Positions 1 to 6,738 of a DNA stretch of 11,004 nucleotides are shown one piece after another. The DNA comes from Porticoccus sp. (GTDB lineage: Bacteria > Pseudomonadota > Gammaproteobacteria > Pseudomonadales > Porticoccaceae). The notes below the pieces were generated by a model. The model searched no databases and was not told the DNA's origin. It saw only the letters and a program-made list of their open reading frames with translations. Where the stretch lies: contig NYXF01000065.1 of NCBI GenBank assembly GCA_002685455.1, positions 1-11,004 on the forward strand, written 5' to 3'. Position 1 is the first letter of the stretch; each line of letters opens with the position of its first letter. Both the position numbers and the translations under genes were made by a program.

Positions 1-235
1 TAGGCGTATATTTAATTTCATTATTCAGATTATTAATATTTTTTGTTTTTAATATGAACCAGGGTTGGATTTCAGTGTACCCGGCTTCATGGAAGGAAAA
101 GCCGCCTTCAATTTTAGTGGTATCAAAGTTCTCATGCCCAGCTCTTAAGAGTTGATGAGAAACCATTCCATATATTCTTTTAGTTTCATAATCAAACTGT
201 AAGGTTGGACTCAAATATATATGATGCTCCTTCAT
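1..235 (-). CDS. C-terminal portion of a secreted beta-rich protein, separated by a frameshift (partial, runs off the window)
   Basis: Reading the minus strand from an ATG at 235 gives 78 uninterrupted codons to the window edge, starting MKEHHIYLSP. The ATG overlaps the TGA of the preceding reading frame (ATGA, 235-232). The translation has alternating polar/hydrophobic stretches (LQFDYETKRIYGMVSHQLL, FSFHEAGYTEIQPWFILKTK), as in antiparallel strands of an outer-membrane beta barrel, and it has no signal peptide. It is therefore better read as the continuation of the 232-573 gene than as a separate gene: adding one A to, or removing two from, the A11 run at 237-247 joins the two frames. The composite resembles, from memory, a family of uncharacterised secreted proteins seen near heavy-metal genes; I know no function. 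Re-initiation at ATGA is a less likely alternative, since no Shine-Dalgarno sequence precedes it. Confidence 0.6.
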   Translation of the reverse strand, partial: MKEHHIYLSPTLQFDYETKRIYGMVSHQLLRAGHENFDTTKIEGGFSFHEAGYTEIQPWFILKTKNINNLNNEIKYTP

Positions 236-573
236 ATTTTTTTTTTTATATCCATGAAACCTAATCCTGTAAATAGCCACAAATTTGCCTGTGATTTAGC
301 AGAGTTTATTCTAGTTAATTTTCTTAGATAAAATATTTCTCCTAATTTTGTTTCATAGCCGTTGCCCTTTGCTCTAATAGCTTTTGCACCAAATGAATCT
401 TTAATCGACGAGGCATAACTAGATTCGACACTAAAAAAATCTTTACTAACTTGACTCGTGCTAGTTATTGATCCTTTGAAGCTCATTGGTGCTGCATGTA
501 TAACAGATTGGTATGCTGCTAACAAAAAAACAAAAATCAAATAAAATTTATTTATATATTTCGTTACTTGCAT
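232..573 (-). CDS. N-terminal portion of a secreted, probable outer-membrane beta-rich protein, ended early by a frameshift
   Basis: This 113-residue frame begins with a clear Sec signal peptide: lysines at 5 and 9, a hydrophobic core (YLIFVFLLAAYQSVI) and a probable cleavage after HAA near residue 28. The mature part is strand-rich and includes KSQANLWLFTGLGF, a motif I associate with uncharacterised secreted proteins next to copper or heavy-metal genes (recollection, not a search). The frame ends as DIKKKI-stop directly after an A11 run, and a coherent continuation lies in the next frame (235-1). The N-terminal part alone is too short for such a protein, so this looks like one gene broken by a one-base slip, a phase-variable or slippage-rescued tract, or a sequencing error. 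Its start lies 26 bases inside the 3' end of the csoR-like gene, implying co-transcription and probable translational coupling. No strong ribosome binding site is visible. Function unknown; a role in metal handling is inferred from context only. Confidence 0.65.
   Translation of the reverse strand: MQVTKYINKFYLIFVFLLAAYQSVIHAAPMSFKGSITSTSQVSKDFFSVESSYASSIKDSFGAKAIRAKGNGYETKLGEIFYLRKLTRINSAKSQANLWLFTGLGFMDIKKKI
237..247. repeat. A11/T11 homopolymer at the frame break
   Basis: Eleven consecutive T on the plus strand (A on the coding minus strand) sit exactly where two coherent reading frames of the secreted-protein gene meet. With 11 A the frame ends at TGA (234-232); with 12 or 9 A the reading continues in phase into 235-1. 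Such tracts are hot spots for replication slippage, transcriptional slippage and sequencing error. Confidence 0.85.
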
Positions 574-868
574 ACGTAGGACTTTTTCCCTTGTATAGAT
601 TTGTCAGCTCTATAATTTTTTCTTTTTGCGTATTACTATCATTTGACTGGAAGGCCTCGGTAACACACGACTCAAGATGCTTTTGAAGCATAATTATTTC
701 GATAGACTGGCAAGCTGAACCCACTGCCCTCAATTGCATAATAATTTCAGGGCAATACCTTCGCTCTTCAATCATTTTTTTTATACCACTTAGCTGACCT
801 TTAGCTCTGTTAATTCTTGGAATAAGCTTACTGTAATCGGGATGTTTGGATTCACAGCAATCTTTCAT
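548..868 (-). CDS. csoR: CsoR/RcnR-family (DUF156) metal-sensing transcriptional repressor, CsoR-like
   Basis: This 106-residue all-helical protein carries the family core: RINRAKGQLSGIKKMI (residues 18-33), RRYCPEIIMQL and SIEIIMLQKHLESCV. The putative ligands are Cys39, His64 and Cys68, the C-H-x3-C arrangement of Cu(I)-sensing CsoR. FrmR (formaldehyde) lacks the second Cys, RcnR (Ni/Co) has His there, and CstR (persulfide) has Cys in place of the His. Extra cysteines at 4, 5 and 53 and His9 could modify specificity, so a nickel sensor of InrS type is not excluded. Family members are tetramers that bind an operator in the apo form and release it on metal binding. An inverted repeat overlapping the -10 box (899-917) supports autoregulation. 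The start is supported by a strong ribosome binding site, AAGGGG, about 6 bases upstream of the ATG. It is followed by, and overlaps by 26 bases, the secreted-protein gene, so it probably represses it. No metal exporter is visible; one may lie beyond the left edge. Confidence 0.9.
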   Translation of the reverse strand: MKDCCESKHPDYSKLIPRINRAKGQLSGIKKMIEERRYCPEIIMQLRAVGSACQSIEIIMLQKHLESCVTEAFQSNDSNTQKEKIIELTNLYKGKSPTYASNEIYK

Positions 869-896
869 TATTTACCCCTTAGTTGGAATTTCAAAT

Positions 897-902
897 ATTA
901 TA
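897..902 (-). promoter_or_regulatory. Predicted -10 box of the csoR promoter
   Basis: On the minus strand this reads TATAAT, a perfect -10 hexamer, about 29 bases upstream of the csoR-like start codon. The -35 region is poor: only T-rich sequence at 17-18 spacing, or TTGTTT at a long 20-base spacing. The -10 box overlaps the right end of the CsoR-type operator, so bound repressor would block RNA polymerase. Confidence 0.6.
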
Positions 903-917
903 CCCTAGTAGGGTATA
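899..917. promoter_or_regulatory. CsoR-type operator, 19-bp inverted repeat
   Basis: TATACCCTAGTAGGGTATA is a perfect inverted repeat with 9-bp arms around a central G at 908. A TACCC half-site facing GGGTA is the arrangement of known CsoR operators (a C-tract and a G-tract flanked by A/T). It lies 31 bases upstream of the csoR-like start and covers the -10 box and spacer, the expected place for an autorepressor. It is also about 105 bases upstream of the divergent gene at 1023 and could affect that gene, but no good plus-strand promoter is seen adjacent to it. Confidence 0.8.
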
Positions 918-1022
918 TAAAAAAACAATATAATCATAATAAAGGGTGTTGTTCACTTGAAAGTTTCAGCTTTACTAAATATCTATTTCCTATAACAAAT
1001 TTAATCTTTTATAATTTCAAGT

Positions 1023-1433
1023 ATGAAAAAAATAGTTTTGTCTATTGCGGTGTTCTTTATTTCATTCGGATCAGCTAGCTCTTCCGCTGGATGGGTTGAG
1101 ATTATTAAAAGCAATACGAGCGGAAACACTATTTATATTGATCCTGATAGAATAAAAGTTATAAATAATTTTGTATATTATTACTCATTGACTGACTACA
1201 AAGAGCCTGTTTTTGGCGATCTATCTGTCATTATCCACCATGAGGCTGAATGCGAATTTTTAAGGGAAAGAGGTCTTAACTGGGTTTTTTTTAAGGGCAA
1301 AATGGGCCAAGGAAAAAGCATCACTGAAAAAAACTATGACAAAGAGTGGTCATACCCGCTCACACACTTCTCTTCGTCATCAAAGGCAATAGTATTAAAA
1401 AAAGTTTGCGGATATATTGAACCAATTATATGA
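1023..1433 (+). CDS. Small secreted protein, similar to surface-adhesin protein E domain
   Basis: This 136-residue protein starts with a signal peptide (MKKIVLSIAVFFISFGSASSSAGW; cleavage likely near residues 20-22), so it should be exported to the periplasm or cell surface. The mature part has W-V-E-I-I, YIDPDRI, YYYSLTDYKEP, an EC pair near residue 77, a GKMGQGKS segment and a late KKVCGY. This order (YxDxxxI, LxDYKxP, Cys, MGxG, Cys) resembles the Adhesin_E-like small proteins common in Proteobacteria; the two cysteines may form a disulfide. The assignment is from motif memory and biochemical function is unknown. It is divergent from csoR, and 58 bases separate it from the photolyase. No Shine-Dalgarno sequence is visible. 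TATAAT at 1010-1015 is too close to the start to judge as a promoter. Confidence 0.75.
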   Translation: MKKIVLSIAVFFISFGSASSSAGWVEIIKSNTSGNTIYIDPDRIKVINNFVYYYSLTDYKEPVFGDLSVIIHHEAECEFLRERGLNWVFFKGKMGQGKSITEKNYDKEWSYPLTHFSSSSKAIVLKKVCGYIEPII

Positions 1434-1447
1434 GAGCTGTACGAACC

Positions 1448-1476
1448 TTGATCTAAAAAACATTAGAAAATAATAA
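1448..1476 (+). promoter_or_regulatory. Possible phr promoter
   Basis: TTGATC (1448-1453) and TAATAA (1471-1476) are separated by exactly 17 bases, and the predicted transcript would start only about 9 bases before the photolyase ATG at 1492. The region is A-rich, so chance matches are likely. Confidence 0.25.
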
Positions 1477-1491
1477 TATTGTAAAAATAAA

Positions 1492-2910
1492 ATGAATGAC
1501 ATCGCTATACATTGGTTTCGAAAGGACTTAAGACTATCAGATAATCCCTCTTTAGTTGCCGCATCAAAACATAGCAATATTCTCCCAATATATATTTTTG
1601 ATGACACTAGTGACGCCATCACTATAGGGTCTGCGAGTAAATGGTGGCTCAATTTCTCACTTCAAGCTCTCAGCGCGTCCTTAGATAATAACCTATCAAT
1701 ATATAAAGGTGACCCAATTGATATATTGAAAGATATTATTTTTCGATTAAATATAAAAGCTGTCTACTGGAACCGATGTTACGAACCATGGCAGATTGAG
1801 CGTGATAAGAAAATAAAGCACTACCTTGACAAGCAAAACATAAAAGTTTGTAGCTTTAATGGTTCTTTGCTTTGGGAGCCATGGGAAATTAAAAACACTT
1901 ACGATAAACCATATGGTGTGTTTACGCCCTTTTATCGAAAAGGATGCTTACAGGCAAAAAAACCAAGGATCCCTCTACCTTCGCCGAAAAATATACATTA
2001 TATATTTGATTCGGAGAGATCTATCCAATTACAAAAACTTAACCTTTTATCTAATCACTCCTGGCATGAGAAATTAAAAAAGTTTTGGTCAATTGGTGAA
2101 GATGGAGCAGATTTTTGTCTTGAAAAGTTCATAGAAAAAGGGCTCTCACAATATAAAAAAGGTAGGAATATACCAGCAAAACCATATGTTTCAAGGATTT
2201 CTCCACATCTTAATTTTGGAGAAATATCACCTAACCAGTTATGGTACAGAGTCCTAAATGAAAGGGATGATAAAAATAGTGATCACTTTTGTAGTGAGCT
2301 TGGGTGGCGAGAATTCGCATATAATCAGCTTTTTCATCACCCCACTTTACCTACTAAAAATCTACAATCTAAATTCGATAGTTTTTTGTGGGTTACTAAT
2401 GAGGATCAACTATATGCTTGGAAAAAAGGGCAAACCGGTATACCGATGGTAGATGCCGGTATGAGAGAGTTATGGCAAACTGGCTATATGCATAATCGTA
2501 CTAGAATGATCGTAGGTTCATTTTTAGTTAAAAATCTTCGTATTCATTGGAATCATGGTGAACGTTGGTTTTGGGAAACTCTTGTGGATGCAGACTTAGC
2601 TAATAATAGTGCAAGTTGGCAATGGGTCGCGGGTTGTGGATCCGATGCAGCGCCTTATTTTAGAATCTTTAATCCAGTATTGCAGGGTCAAAAATTTGAT
2701 GCTGATGGAGAATATGTAAGACGCTATATACCAGAAATATCATTATTGCCAAATGAATACCTGTTCTGTCCTTGGTCTGCACCTGAATCGATCTTAACAA
2801 AAGCAAAAATAATACTCGGTGAGACCTATCCTAACCCTATAGTTAACCTAAAATTATCCCGTGAGGCTGCTCTTACAGCATTTAAGGAAATTTCAGCTGC
2901 GACGCAGTAA
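1492..2910 (+). CDS. phr: Deoxyribodipyrimidine photolyase (class I CPD photolyase)
   Basis: This cytosolic flavoenzyme splits UV-induced cyclobutane pyrimidine dimers with blue light. Its 472 residues match the E. coli enzyme in length. The N-terminal antenna domain opens with HWFRKDLRLSDN (7-18); the C-terminal FAD domain includes SRISPHLNFGEISP (234-247), ELGWREF (269-275), GIPMVDAGMRELWQTGYMHN (316-335) and DAAPYFRIFNP (385-395). The electron-transfer tryptophan triad is retained as W300, W353 and W376 (E. coli W306, W359, W382), with W378 at the lesion site. The Asn facing the flavin N5 (E. coli N378) is N372, favouring a true CPD photolyase over a cryptochrome. The antenna cofactor (MTHF or 8-HDF) cannot be decided by eye. 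The start has no Shine-Dalgarno sequence but fits family alignment. It is followed by the RIO kinase after 66 bases. Confidence 0.95.
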   Translation: MNDIAIHWFRKDLRLSDNPSLVAASKHSNILPIYIFDDTSDAITIGSASKWWLNFSLQALSASLDNNLSIYKGDPIDILKDIIFRLNIKAVYWNRCYEPWQIERDKKIKHYLDKQNIKVCSFNGSLLWEPWEIKNTYDKPYGVFTPFYRKGCLQAKKPRIPLPSPKNIHYIFDSERSIQLQKLNLLSNHSWHEKLKKFWSIGEDGADFCLEKFIEKGLSQYKKGRNIPAKPYVSRISPHLNFGEISPNQLWYRVLNERDDKNSDHFCSELGWREFAYNQLFHHPTLPTKNLQSKFDSFLWVTNEDQLYAWKKGQTGIPMVDAGMRELWQTGYMHNRTRMIVGSFLVKNLRIHWNHGERWFWETLVDADLANNSASWQWVAGCGSDAAPYFRIFNPVLQGQKFDADGEYVRRYIPEISLLPNEYLFCPWSAPESILTKAKIILGETYPNPIVNLKLSREAALTAFKEISAATQ

Positions 2911-2976
2911 GCCATACTCTAAAAACTTCGTTCATCGCTCTAATGGCTATAAAATTTTTTTATTTATGAAACTAAT

Positions 2977-3822
2977 ATGAAGATACCAAAAAAAATTAAA
3001 CCACTTATCGAAGATGGTGTAATAAGTGAAGTAGTTCAACCGATTATGAGTGGCAAAGAAGCTTCTTTGTATGTTGTTAGATCTGGAAAAGAAATAAGAT
3101 GTGCAAAAGTGTATAAAGAAGCTAATAAACGTAATTTCAAAAAATCTACTCAGTATCGAGAGGGAAGAAAGACAAAAAATAGTCGTCGTGCTAGAGCAAT
3201 CCAAAAAGGCTCAAAATATGGTAAGGAGCAGCAAGATCGATCTTGGCAAAATGCTGAAATAGAAACAATTCGTCGCATCAAAGCTGTCGGGGTAAAAGTC
3301 CCTGAGACATATGGCTACTTCGAGGGCGTCCTTCTAATGGAGCTTATAACAAATAAGGAAGGTGAAATTGCACCAAGACTTGCTGATATTAATTTATCAA
3401 GAGAAAGAGCTTTAATTGAATATACTGTAATTTTAAGATATGTAGTTTATATGCTTCATGAGGGTGTCATACATGGAGATTTATCAGAATTTAATGTGCT
3501 TTCTGGTAAAGATGGGCTTGTTATTATCGACCTACCGCAAGCTATAGATGCTTCATCAAACAATAACGCTGAATTGATGCTAAAAAGAGATGTTGATAAC
3601 ATGACCAAATATTTTTCTAATTTTGCACCAGAGCTAACTTCAACCAAATATGGCGATGAAATATGGAGTCTTTATATGGATGGCAATTTACGGCCAAACA
3701 TACCTCTATCAGGAATTTATAGCGAATATACTGAAGTTACAAATATTGATGCGGTGATTCAAGAAATAAAAGCTGTCATTTCAGAAGAGAAAGCTCGTCT
3801 TGCTAAAATTAAAGGGTCTTAA
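2977..3822 (+). CDS. RIO1-like serine/threonine protein kinase
   Basis: This 281-residue cytosolic kinase of the RIO family, known from archaea and eukaryotes (40S maturation) and some bacteria, most resembles the Pseudomonas PA4780 type. Visible elements are the nucleotide loop MSGKEASLYVV (24-34), the ATP-binding lysine K44 in CAKVYK, a basic flexible segment rich in R and K (48-82) as in RIO1 proteins, hinge LLMELI (119-124), catalytic loop HGDLSEFN with D168 and N173, and metal-binding D185 in IIDLPQAID, the RIO counterpart of DFG. All catalytic residues are present, so it should be active. An upstream ATG at 2966 meets a stop after four codons, leaving 2977 as the first usable start. Bacterial substrates are poorly known. 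Its neighbours are a photolyase and a ribosome-associated ABC-F protein. A ribosome-related role is suggested by the latter and by RIO1 biology, but this is inference. Confidence 0.9.
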   Translation: MKIPKKIKPLIEDGVISEVVQPIMSGKEASLYVVRSGKEIRCAKVYKEANKRNFKKSTQYREGRKTKNSRRARAIQKGSKYGKEQQDRSWQNAEIETIRRIKAVGVKVPETYGYFEGVLLMELITNKEGEIAPRLADINLSRERALIEYTVILRYVVYMLHEGVIHGDLSEFNVLSGKDGLVIIDLPQAIDASSNNNAELMLKRDVDNMTKYFSNFAPELTSTKYGDEIWSLYMDGNLRPNIPLSGIYSEYTEVTNIDAVIQEIKAVISEEKARLAKIKGS

Positions 3823-3906
3823 TAAAAAGATATACTCATAGCTTAAATTTACTCGACCATATCGAGATAATTCCCTATAGTTCTGCTTTCTTGTTATTTA
3901 AAGCCC

Positions 3907-3920
3907 TTTAGTTAACTAAA
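3907..3920. repeat. 14-bp perfect palindrome just upstream of the ybiT ribosome binding site
   Basis: TTTAGTTAACTAAA is perfectly self-complementary and ends directly before the AAGG ribosome binding site (3921-3924) of the TTG-started ABC-F gene. It could be an operator for a dimeric regulator or a weak RNA hairpin affecting initiation. Given the A/T-rich background, chance is possible. Confidence 0.5.
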
Positions 3921-3931
3921 AAGGTATTCAA

Positions 3932-5509
3932 TTGATTACTGTAGCAAATGTTACTATGCAGTTCGGTTCTAAGCCCTTATTTGAGAATATTTCTGTTAAA
4001 TTCGGGCACGGTAATCGTTATGGTTTAATTGGAGCTAATGGTTCAGGTAAGTCTACGCTAATGAAAATATTAGATAGCAGCATCGAACCAACAGCAGGTA
4101 ACATTTCAATAGATTCAAATGAACGAATGGGTGTTTTAAGTCAAGATCAGTTCGCTTTTGAAATGTACTCTACAATAAATACAGTAATCATGGGTCATAA
4201 GGAGCTTTGGTCAATAAAAAAAGAGCGTGATCATATATATTCACTACCAGAGATATCGGAAGCAGATGGGATGAGGATAGCGGATCTAGAGGTACGATTT
4301 GCAGAACTTGATGGTTATGCTGCTGAAAGCCTTGCCGGTGAAATACTCTTAGGGGCAGGCATAGAGGAAGAGCAACATTTTTTGCCAATGTCTGAAATAT
4401 CTCCTGGTTGGAAACTCAGAGTTTTATTAGCACAAGCAATCTTTTCGGATCCTGATATTTTATTGCTGGATGAGCCGACAAATAATCTGGATATACAAAC
4501 TATTAGATGGTTAGAAAATATTCTAAATGAAAGAAAAAGTACTATGGTTATCATTTCGCATGATCGTCATTTCCTTAATACTGTTTGTACCCATATTGCT
4601 GATATCGACTATGGTGAGTTGAGGATTTATCCAGGAAATTACGATGACTTTATGCTTGCCTCGACACAAGCAAGAGAATTACTTCATCATGAAAATGCAA
4701 AGAAATCAGCAAAAATTGCTGACCTTCAACAATTTGTTAGTCGCTTTTCTGCTAATGCATCTAAAGCGAAACAAGCGACTTCTAGAGTGAAACAAATCAC
4801 TAAAATAAAGCTAGATGAAATAAAAGCATCAAGTCGATTATCACCCTACATCAGATTCAAACAAGAAAAAAAAATACATAGGCAATCTCTTGAAATAGAA
4901 AATTTATCTCATTCATATGACGAATTATTATTTGAAGGTGGCTCATTTATACTCGAGGCAGGCTCGCGTTTAGGTGTTATAGGAGAAAATGGGGCTGGAA
5001 AAACAAGTTTTCTTAAATTACTTGTCGGTGATATCAAACCACCTGCCGGAACAATAAAATGGTCAGAAAATGCAAGTTTAGGATATTGTCCTCAGGATAA
5101 TAGTCTAGAGTTTGAAAATAATTTAACTTTATTCGACTGGATGTCTCAGTGGAGAAAAGCTAATCATAATGATCAAATTGTAAGAAGCATATTAGGTCGA
5201 TTACTTTTTTCTACTGATGATTTTAAAAAGAAAGTAAAAGTCTGTTCTGGGGGAGAAAAAAATAGGCTTTTATTTGGAAAATTGATGATGGTTGAACCGA
5301 ATGTTCTCATTATGGACGAGCCAACCAACCATCTTGACATGGAAGCAATAGAGTCGCTTAACTTAGCTTTAGAAAATTATAATGGTACTTTAGTATTTGT
5401 AAGCCACGACAGAGAATTTGTATCATCATTGGCAGATCATATAATTGAGATCAAAGATAAAAAAATTATTTATTTTCATGGTTCATATGAGGAATATCTT
5501 GCTAAGTGA
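3932..5509 (+). CDS. ybiT: ABC-F family ATP-binding protein, YbiT type
   Basis: This 525-residue soluble protein has two ABC ATPase domains and no membrane segment, and matches E. coli YbiT (about 530 aa) nearly throughout. Domain 1: Walker [10 protein letters not shown] (34-42), YbiT-type signature [13 protein letters not shown] (157-169), Walker B DILLLDE with E181, H-loop H210. The linker (about 243-310) holds the [18 protein letters not shown] stretch (P-site tRNA interaction motif region). Domain 2: Walker A GENGAGKT (351-358), signature CSGGEKNR (438-445), Walker B E463, H-loop H492. ABC-F proteins act at the ribosomal E site to relieve stalled or aberrant translation; YbiT itself has been linked to translation quality rather than transport. 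The start is TTG with AAGG seven bases upstream, and the protein begins [20 protein letters not shown], aligning with the E. coli start. Both catalytic glutamates are present. A drug-resistance ABC-F role is unlikely given the housekeeping-type identity. Confidence 0.95.
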   Translation: MITVANVTMQFGSKPLFENISVKFGHGNRYGLIGANGSGKSTLMKILDSSIEPTAGNISIDSNERMGVLSQDQFAFEMYSTINTVIMGHKELWSIKKERDHIYSLPEISEADGMRIADLEVRFAELDGYAAESLAGEILLGAGIEEEQHFLPMSEISPGWKLRVLLAQAIFSDPDILLLDEPTNNLDIQTIRWLENILNERKSTMVIISHDRHFLNTVCTHIADIDYGELRIYPGNYDDFMLASTQARELLHHENAKKSAKIADLQQFVSRFSANASKAKQATSRVKQITKIKLDEIKASSRLSPYIRFKQEKKIHRQSLEIENLSHSYDELLFEGGSFILEAGSRLGVIGENGAGKTSFLKLLVGDIKPPAGTIKWSENASLGYCPQDNSLEFENNLTLFDWMSQWRKANHNDQIVRSILGRLLFSTDDFKKKVKVCSGGEKNRLLFGKLMMVEPNVLIMDEPTNHLDMEAIESLNLALENYNGTLVFVSHDREFVSSLADHIIEIKDKKIIYFHGSYEEYLAK

Positions 5510-5571
5510 CTTCAGTTAGATTGGCTAACAATAAAAAATTTATCAATTAATTAATTTTAGAGGTAAAAAAT

Positions 5572-6714
5572 ATGCCTAGTTTGCTACCCGAAACAGATCC
5601 AAATGGTTTATTAGAATACTCGGTTGTTTTCTCTGACCGCTCGCTTAATCATATGTCACAGTCTTTCAAAGACGTAATGATAAATATATCTAATACTCTA
5701 AAAAAAGTGTACAACGCAGAATCGGTAGTGGTAGTCCCTGGAGGTGGAACCTTTGGGATGGAAGCAGTTGCTAGACAATTCGCATCTAATAAAAAGTGTC
5801 TAATCCTAAGAAATGGCTGGTTTAGTTATCGTTGGAGCCAAATTCTCGAGATGGGAGAAATCTCTTCAAAAATTTCTGTAATGAAAGCAAATATAATCGT
5901 CTCGTCTGACGATGAGTATGACCATCAGCCACCAATGGAGCCGGCACCTATACAAGAGGTAATTGAACAAATTAAAATCCAAAGACCCAATATAGTTTTC
6001 GCCCCACATGTTGAAACATCAGCCGGTATGATACTTTCAGATGATTACATATCTTTAGTATCTCAAGCTACTCATGAGGTCGGTGGAATTTTTGTTTTAG
6101 ATTGTGTTGCTTCTGGTACCTTATGGGTAGATATGAAAAAACTCGGAATTGATGTCCTGATAAGTGCCCCCCAAAAGGGCTGGAGTGCATCACCATGTAG
6201 CGCTCTTGTTATGCTTAGTCCTGCTGCAAGAGATCTGATTGATAAGACAAAAAGCACAAGTTTTTCATGCGATCTTCTCAAATGGTTGCAGATCATGGAA
6301 ATCTATGAAAATGGTGGTCAAGCATATCACTCCACTATGCCCACTGATGCATTACTAAAATTTAACAATGCAATGAAAGAAACTGAAGCATATGGATTCG
6401 AAAAAGTTAGATTTGAACAAAGAAAGCTTGGAGCCAAAGTGAGAAAAATGCTCGAGGAAAAGGGCTTTAGGAGTGTCGCTGCAGATGGATTTAAGGCTCC
6501 AACTGTTATTGTCTCCTACACAGATGACAAAGAAATACAAAATGGAAAAAAATTTATGCAAGAGGGTCTACAAGTAGCTGCTGGTATCCCTTTAATGTGT
6601 GATGAAGATGAAAACTTTCAAACATTTAGAATTGGATTATTTGGTCTAGATAAGCTTCATAATATAGAAAGAACAATAAAGCACTTAAGGTTAGCTGTTG
6701 AACGAATAATCTAA
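5572..6714 (+). CDS. Class V (fold type I) PLP-dependent aminotransferase, alanine-glyoxylate / serine-pyruvate type
   Basis: This 380-residue cytosolic enzyme has the length and fold of the alanine-glyoxylate, serine-pyruvate and 2-aminoethylphosphonate transaminases. Visible landmarks: PGGGTFGMEAVARQF (56-70), which binds the PLP phosphate; NGWFSYRW (81-88); HVETSAG (146-152); VLDCVASGT (175-183) with D177 for the pyridine nitrogen; and SAPQKGWSASP (198-208) with K202 as the Schiff-base lysine. A near-terminal FRIGLFG (352-358) carries the arginine expected to bind the substrate carboxylate. The start is well supported by AGAGGT seven bases upstream of ATG. It follows ybiT by 62 bases and converges on the DUF4399 gene. 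The amino donor and acceptor cannot be read from the sequence. The N-terminal LEYSVVFSDRSLNHMS block suggests a distinct gammaproteobacterial subgroup. No phosphonate genes are adjacent, which gives no support for a PhnW role. Confidence 0.9.
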   Translation: MPSLLPETDPNGLLEYSVVFSDRSLNHMSQSFKDVMINISNTLKKVYNAESVVVVPGGGTFGMEAVARQFASNKKCLILRNGWFSYRWSQILEMGEISSKISVMKANIIVSSDDEYDHQPPMEPAPIQEVIEQIKIQRPNIVFAPHVETSAGMILSDDYISLVSQATHEVGGIFVLDCVASGTLWVDMKKLGIDVLISAPQKGWSASPCSALVMLSPAARDLIDKTKSTSFSCDLLKWLQIMEIYENGGQAYHSTMPTDALLKFNNAMKETEAYGFEKVRFEQRKLGAKVRKMLEEKGFRSVAADGFKAPTVIVSYTDDKEIQNGKKFMQEGLQVAAGIPLMCDEDENFQTFRIGLFGLDKLHNIERTIKHLRLAVERII

Positions 6715-6730
6715 TTTAAGTTCATTTTTT
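6699..6730 (+). terminator. Weak candidate terminator after the aminotransferase gene
   Basis: TGAAC (6699-6703) can pair with GTTCA (6720-6724), followed by six T (6725-6730). The stem is only 5 bp with a 16-base loop and includes the stop codon of the gene. Position and T-tract suit an intrinsic terminator between convergent genes, but the hairpin is weak. Confidence 0.3.
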
Positions 6731-6738
6731 AATTTATT

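Noticed and set aside
842..1078. Plus-strand open frame of 78 codons across the csoR promoter region
   Set aside because: It starts inside csoR, runs through the operator and overlaps the signal-peptide start of the 1023 gene in another frame; its translation shows no protein-like features.
1395..1652. Minus-strand open frame of 85 codons at the start of phr
   Set aside because: It is a shadow of the well-supported photolyase gene and the end of its upstream neighbour, with no recognisable motif.
2910..2961. AGCCAT...ATGGCT pairing followed by a T-run after phr, as a terminator
   Set aside because: Only a 6-bp stem with a 27-base loop and four A between stem and T-run; too weak to call.
3852..3866. 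CTCGA-CCATA-TCGAG hairpin after the RIO kinase gene, as a terminator
   Set aside because: Five-base-pair stem with no T-tract after it; probably chance.
5515..5529. GTTAG/CTAAC small hairpin after ybiT
   Set aside because: A short stem followed by A-rich sequence, not T-rich, so it does not fit an intrinsic terminator on the plus strand.
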